Positions 59,706-64,000 of a stretch of 64,000 nucleotides of DNA are shown here, piece by piece (the stretch's first letter is position 1; the number at the start of each line of letters is the position of its first letter). The notes below the pieces were generated by a model. That model saw only the letters and a list, made by a program, of their open reading frames with translations, ran no database searches and had not been told where the DNA came from. Made by a program: the position numbers and the translations under genes. Source of the DNA: Manis javanica (taxonomy: Eukaryota; Chordata; Mammalia; Pholidota; Manidae); the NCBI RefSeq assembly GCF_040802235.1, contig NC_133167.1, forward strand, positions 98,132,001 to 98,196,000, read 5' to 3'.

Positions 59706-59729
59706 CTATGTTACTTTAAAGTAACATAG
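59706..59729. repeat. 24-bp perfect palindrome
   Basis: The sequence ctatgttacttt is followed immediately by its exact reverse complement aaagtaacatag with no spacer. It lies between two antisense L1 fragments. Confidence 0.95.
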
Positions 59730-59847
59730 TAAAGGTCAGATCTCACCAAGAACAATGGGTTTAAAAGTAAAGCAAGTTTTGACTCTATATAAGGTAGAAT
59801 ATTCTAATTCTAAAAACTAGTGCTTGTCAACAATGAATCAGGCTGGT

Positions 59848-60565
59848 TTTTTTTCAGTATATTTTATTGAGGTAAAATACACATAACATAAAACTTATCA
59901 TCTTAACCATTTTTAAATATCTAGTTCAATGATATTAAATACATTTATAATGTCTTGCAACCATCACCACCACCATCTCCACAGCTATTTTCATCTTGTA
60001 AAATGGAAACACTATCCTCATTAAACAAAAGCTCTCCCTTTTCCCCCCTCACCGCCCCTGGCAACCACCCGTCTACTTCTTGTCTCTGTGATTTTGAATA
60101 CTCTAAGAATCTCATATAAATGGAATCATACAGTATTTGTCTTTTCATAACTGCCTTATTTCACTTAGTGTAATGTCCTCTAGTTCATCTGTGTTATAGC
60201 ATTTGTCAGAATTCCTTTCCTTTTTAAGGCTGAATAACATTCCTTTCATTTTATATATAAAGCACATTTTGCTTATTCATTTGTCCGTCAGTGGACATTT
60301 GGGTAGCTTTTATATTTGAGTTATTGTGAATACTGTCGCTATGAACGTGAATGTCAAGTATCTCTTTGAGACCCTGCTTTCAGTTATTTGGGATCTATAC
60401 CCAGAAGTGGAATTTCTGGATTATATGGAAATTCTAGTTTTAATTTTTTGAGGAACTGTTCTAAAGGTTGTACCACTTTACCTTCCCACCAACAGCGTAA
60501 AAGGGTTCTGATTTCTCGATGTTTTCACCAACCCTTGCTATTTTGTTTGTTCATTTTAATAGTAA
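59848..60565 (-). mobile_element. Old L1 3' end (L1M), antisense
   Basis: It opens with a T-run (59848-59855), the antisense tail. It then shows 'attttattgaggtaaaatacacataacataaaa', 'gcaaccatcaccaccacc', 'cgcccctggcaaccacccgtctacttcttgtctctgtg', 'atataaatggaatcatacagtatttg', 'ggctgaataacattcc', 'cagtggacatttgggt', 'acccagaagtggaatttctgga' and 'accttcccaccaacagc'. This order is diagnostic of an antisense old L1. Frames are broken. Confidence 0.9.
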
Positions 60566-60569
60566 ATTG

Positions 60570-62560
60570 GGTTGTGTTTGGATATGTACAAACAATCTCT
60601 CAGGGATAAGAGAGAAGCAGTTTATGTGCCTACTGTAATTTAGTTGTTCTCCTTGGGTGGCCTTTTGAATATTAGATTCTATGCTTGTGTATATACTGAA
60701 AGTAGATTTACCACTACTGAGTGTGTCGAAATAAGCTAATGGCAAAAAGAAAATCATCATGGGGGGCATGTTCAGTTTTGCACTAAATACCCCTCAAATT
60801 CTATAGTAGATATTTGTGATTAAAAAAGCTTTTATAGTATTTAAGTGTACCCTTCATACTTTTAACTCTTCTTGATTGTAAAAGGTATAAGGTATTCATG
60901 AGAGCATAAGACTGAAAGAATGGGTGCTTAAACATTTGTGGGAAGAATGAAGCAACTCCTGGAATCAGTATACTGAGTTCCTTACAGTTGTTAAACATTA
61001 CGGATCAGCATTACACTTCGTGCTGCCAAGCTGTGTCTTACAGACTCAGAGAGAACTTTCACAGTGAACTCTGTATAGATTGGGATTCCATGAGTAAAGT
61101 CTATAATACTGAAGGTTTCTCTTACATCATTTCAGCTGGGGGTATGCTAAAGGACCGTTTTACTGTTATGTTATTTTTGTTGTCGCTTCATGCGAAACAA
61201 CAAACATCTTTGGATTCTGTTTATTTCTAACTCCAATATGTATGAGAGACTTCTAAGTTTAATAACCTTTCCTTATTATTTATTTTATGAGAGATATATT
61301 GAGGAACATATATTTTTGGCAGCAAGAGCAAGATGTTTTAAGATATTTGGCAGTTAGATCAGGAGAGAAAATGAGTATCTCTCTAGATTTCTTTTAGTTC
61401 CTCTGTTTTCTTGGGGCTTCTGTTCTTCTCAGAACTCTTAGTTTTGCTCCTTCTTAATTTTAATATTTGAATGAGGTAAAATTCCAATTTAATTTTTCTG
61501 GATTATTGTTTCACTTTTATCACAAGGCAGTATACTTAATAATTCAAGGAACTCAAAAGCAAAATTCCTCTGCCTAGCTCCTGTCCCACTCCATAGATCT
61601 CACCTGTTTTCTGCTGGTAATCACATTTAAATCCTAAATAATAGGATTCCAAATTGATTTATTGCTGTATCAATTACAAACTACAGGTAATAGGGAATCA
61701 TTATTACAACAGAGGGCTGGCTTTGTTCACTTACTCTGACTCCCCTTGCTGCCTCATCTTTTATAAAAATGACATTATACTCTCTTCTCTGCTTTGTGTG
61801 CAGCTTGATCTAATAATTGAAAACCAGTAAAAATAAAAATGACATGTATTCCCAAACATAATTCATATATACCAGGTACTACGTGCAGACATGTGGGGAA
61901 GGAAAAACTTGGTAAGTCAAAGATGAATAATCCAAATCCCAAGCTGACATAGATTCTTTTTTTACACGTAGCTATTGTCTAAAAATCATATCACGTTTTA
62001 TTTTGTTTCATTAAGACCATGAATTTTTGGTACTGTTTTATTGTTGCTTTCCCTTGAGTTTTTCATACAAAATTTCCTTCTTCTTTTGCTAAGAATAATA
62101 CATCTTCACGTTATCACTAACCTCATCATGTAGCTTCATCACACAATTAAGACAAATCCACAGCCTTTTTCAAGTTATTCTCTGAAGAATCCTCAGACTC
62201 TTCATATGTAGACAGTCTCGTGACATTGTCCACCTGAATCATGTCCACTGTTTCTAGTATCTCACGTGCCCTTTTTTCTTAGATACTTCTTCTATATTAT
62301 TAGAATAAACCATTAAGTAAAACTTTTTTTCCACCAAAAATGTTTGGCAAATAAACATTGTGAATTTTGGATATCCAAAAATGTCGTTTTCTCCCCGTTG
62401 ATCTGTAGTAATATTTCAGCTACATGTAGTTCGCTAGATTGAAAATTTATTTTCCTCATTGCAGATGCCAACTTAATTTTTATTTTGCCAGTATACTATT
62501 ATTTTTTCTCTTTCCTTTCTGAAACTTTTGTTACCAAATCAGAGATCATTTTGACTGAGT
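60570..62560. other. Unassigned AT-rich stretch
   Basis: No gene or recognised repeat. An 80-codon plus frame at 60988-61230 shows no recognisable domain. Confidence 0.45.
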
Positions 62561-62569
62561 GTAAGGAAC

Positions 62570-63330
62570 AGATTGGAGACTGTCAGACTGGGACCCTACA
62601 GAGCAGCTGGGAGGCCATTTGTTGGTTTAGCTTGGGGACTAGTGGACATGGGGACAAGTGGATGGATTCTAGAAGGATTTAGGATCTGCTGATGGACTAG
62701 ACATGGGGAGCTAGAGAGAGGTGGTGTCCAAGGTGTCAGGTAGTACGGTTCTGGTCGTAAGACATTGTATGAATGGGTACCGATGTCTGCAACTAGAGGG
62801 TGGGATAGAAGAGGAACAGGTGCATGCAGAAAGATCATGGTTTACTTATGAATATGTTAAAGTTCGTTTGAGATGCCTAAGTGGTGAGATCAAATTGGAT
62901 TTATGGGTCTGGAGTGAAAAACTGATGTCTAAACTGGAGATATAAAGTTGTTAGTTCTTTACTTATAGGTAGGAATTGAAACTTAATTTATAAAAGAGTA
63001 TCTAGGGGGTGCAGAGATTGGAAAAAGAGAAGACCCAGGAGCCTGAGGAATTACACTACTTAAATTCTAGTAAGAGGAGAATGGATCTGAACAGGGGATG
63101 GATGGAGTGGCCAGGTAAGTTGGAACAGGAGCAAGCACAGTTTTGTGCACAGAAGCCAAGGAAAGCACTTGCTTCAGAGTGAAAGCATGGCCAGTAGTAT
63201 AGCCAGTCTTCCTGAAAGGGCAAGTGGGGTGAGAAGTAATGTGTCTATATTCTGTGGTGGCATTATTGAAAGCTTATTTGTTAATTTGATAGTCCCTGAA
63301 GCCAATATGGTGTGGATGGATGAATGAGTG
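62570..63330 (-). repeat. L2 LINE, antisense
   Basis: The internal antisense L2 pattern 'gaatatgttaaagttcgtttgagatgcctaagtggtgagatc', 'attggatttatgggtctggagtgaaaaactgatgtctaaactggagatataaa' corresponds to L2 'gacatgttaagtttgagatgcctattagacatccaagtggagatgtc...ggctggagatataaa'. Upstream 'atggattctagaaggatttaggatctgctgatggac' also fits. The 65- to 80-codon frames here are not recognisable as reverse transcriptase. Confidence 0.65.
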
Positions 63331-63444
63331 GGAAGGAAGGAAAGACTAACACTGAAAACTCCAGACTGATTTGGCTGGTAAGAGTAAGAGTAAGGCTGGT
63401 GGTGGGAAGGGAACAAACGATGAAGTGAACACCTTTTTATTTGC

Positions 63445-63460
63445 TTTTTTTTTTTTTTTT
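63445..63460. repeat. T16 homopolymer
   Basis: Sixteen uninterrupted T residues. No antisense retroelement body was recognised directly after it. Confidence 0.95.
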
Positions 63461-63561
63461 AATGGAGGTGACCTGAGTATGATTAAGAGCAATGGGTACA
63501 TTTCTATTTAGAAGAATAGGCGGCTGTCAAAGAGAGAGAAGGAATAATCTATAGTCTATAC

Positions 63562-63725
63562 TAGGAGTCAGAAAACTTTTTCTGTCAATATTTTAAGCTT
63601 TGGAGGCTCTCCAGTCTGTGCCACAGTATCAATCCTGCCACTGTGCCACTAAAGCAGTCACAGACAATACATAAATAAAAGAACATGGCTATTTTACAGT
63701 AAAACTCTATTTACAGACACATGTT
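63562..63725 (+). mobile_element. hAT-type non-autonomous element fragment
   Basis: 'taggagtcagaaaactttttctgtc', 'aatattttaagctttggaggc', 'cagtcacagacaatacataaataaaagaacatggct' and 'agtaaaactctatttacagacac' follow the order of a common mammalian hAT-derived MER element ('caggggtcggcaaactttttctgtaaa...gcagccatagacaatacgtaaa...'). The right terminus is missing. The exact family name was not assigned. 63726-64000 shows nothing further. Confidence 0.58.
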
Positions 63726-64000
63726 TGAATTTTATATAATTTTCACATGTTATGAAATACTATTTAAAAAAATTTTTTTCCAAACATTTGATAGCATGAG
63801 AGTGAAAAATAATTTGGATAATGCATGTAACATGCTTTGTAGAAGACTTAGTGAATTAGCCAGTATCATATAATAAGTCAGTCTTTCCTTTAATATAAAT
63901 AATTTATGAACTCTGGGATATATGATAAACTATAAAACTCTCATAGTAAAATCAAAGCCTATCCGCGGCCTGATTATTAGCAGTTGAGTTAAAGGTAGGG

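Noticed and set aside
1..64000. tRNA, rRNA and CRISPR features
   Set aside because: No cloverleaf-like sequence with A and B boxes outside MIR relics, no rRNA segment and no regularly spaced repeats were noticed on either strand.

Overview
The window looks like mammalian (eutherian) intergenic or deep intronic DNA. It is AT-rich and CpG-poor, and nearly every recognisable landmark is a transposable-element relic: L1, HAL1-like, L2, MIR, MaLR/ERVL LTRs, Tigger and hAT. No convincing host protein-coding gene, rRNA, tRNA, CRISPR array or prokaryotic feature was found. Open reading frames are short, at most about 130 codons, and are either chance frames or transposon remnants. Repeat families were recognised from memory of their general sequence patterns; no alignment was run, so subfamily names are approximate.

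Lineage clues: two L1 3' ends share the same distinctive 3'UTR, one on the plus strand (47640-47850) and one on the minus strand (38342-38650), so they belong to one comparatively young L1 family. No Alu, B1/B2, carnivore tRNA-Lys SINE, ruminant Bov-tA, or armadillo-type SINE was noticed anywhere. The only SINEs seen are ancient MIRs. That combination argues against primates, rodents, carnivores and ruminants and would fit a SINE-poor lineage such as pangolins. This is an inference, not an identification.

Layout: 0-5.4 kb holds an LTR relic, a Tigger MITE with intact TA target sites and an old L1 3' end. 5.4-17 kb is mostly unassigned sequence with a run of three same-strand MIRs (10.5-11.2 kb), a 53-bp duplicated segment (7.13 and 8.48 kb) and a CpG-containing, NRF1-like segment (15.5-15.7 kb). 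17-27.7 kb holds an L1 3' end, a HAL1-like element, an antisense L1M, L2 and a CpG-rich Tigger MITE followed by a MIR. 27.7-36.4 kb is largely unassigned, apart from an antisense L1 and an L2/MIR pair near 32-33 kb. 36.4-39.25 kb is a nearly full-length dead Tigger1 DNA transposon, itself interrupted by an antisense L1 tail. 41-48 kb contains two MST-type LTRs with 5-bp target duplications and a three-layer nest in which an old L1 carries an LTR and a young L1. 49.1 kb has a 62-bp perfect AT-rich palindrome. 50-51.5 kb is an old L1 3'UTR split by an MLT1 LTR. 53.3-54.5 kb is a MaLR/ERVL-type remnant with a tRNA-Leu-like primer-binding site. 56-64 kb carries another LTR, two antisense L1 ends, L2, MIR and a hAT fragment.

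No undescribed multi-gene system was found. The most useful items for follow-up are the 62-bp palindrome, the tandem duplication inside the Tigger1 transposase relic, the nested insertions that give a relative chronology, and a few low-repeat segments that could be conserved non-coding elements.
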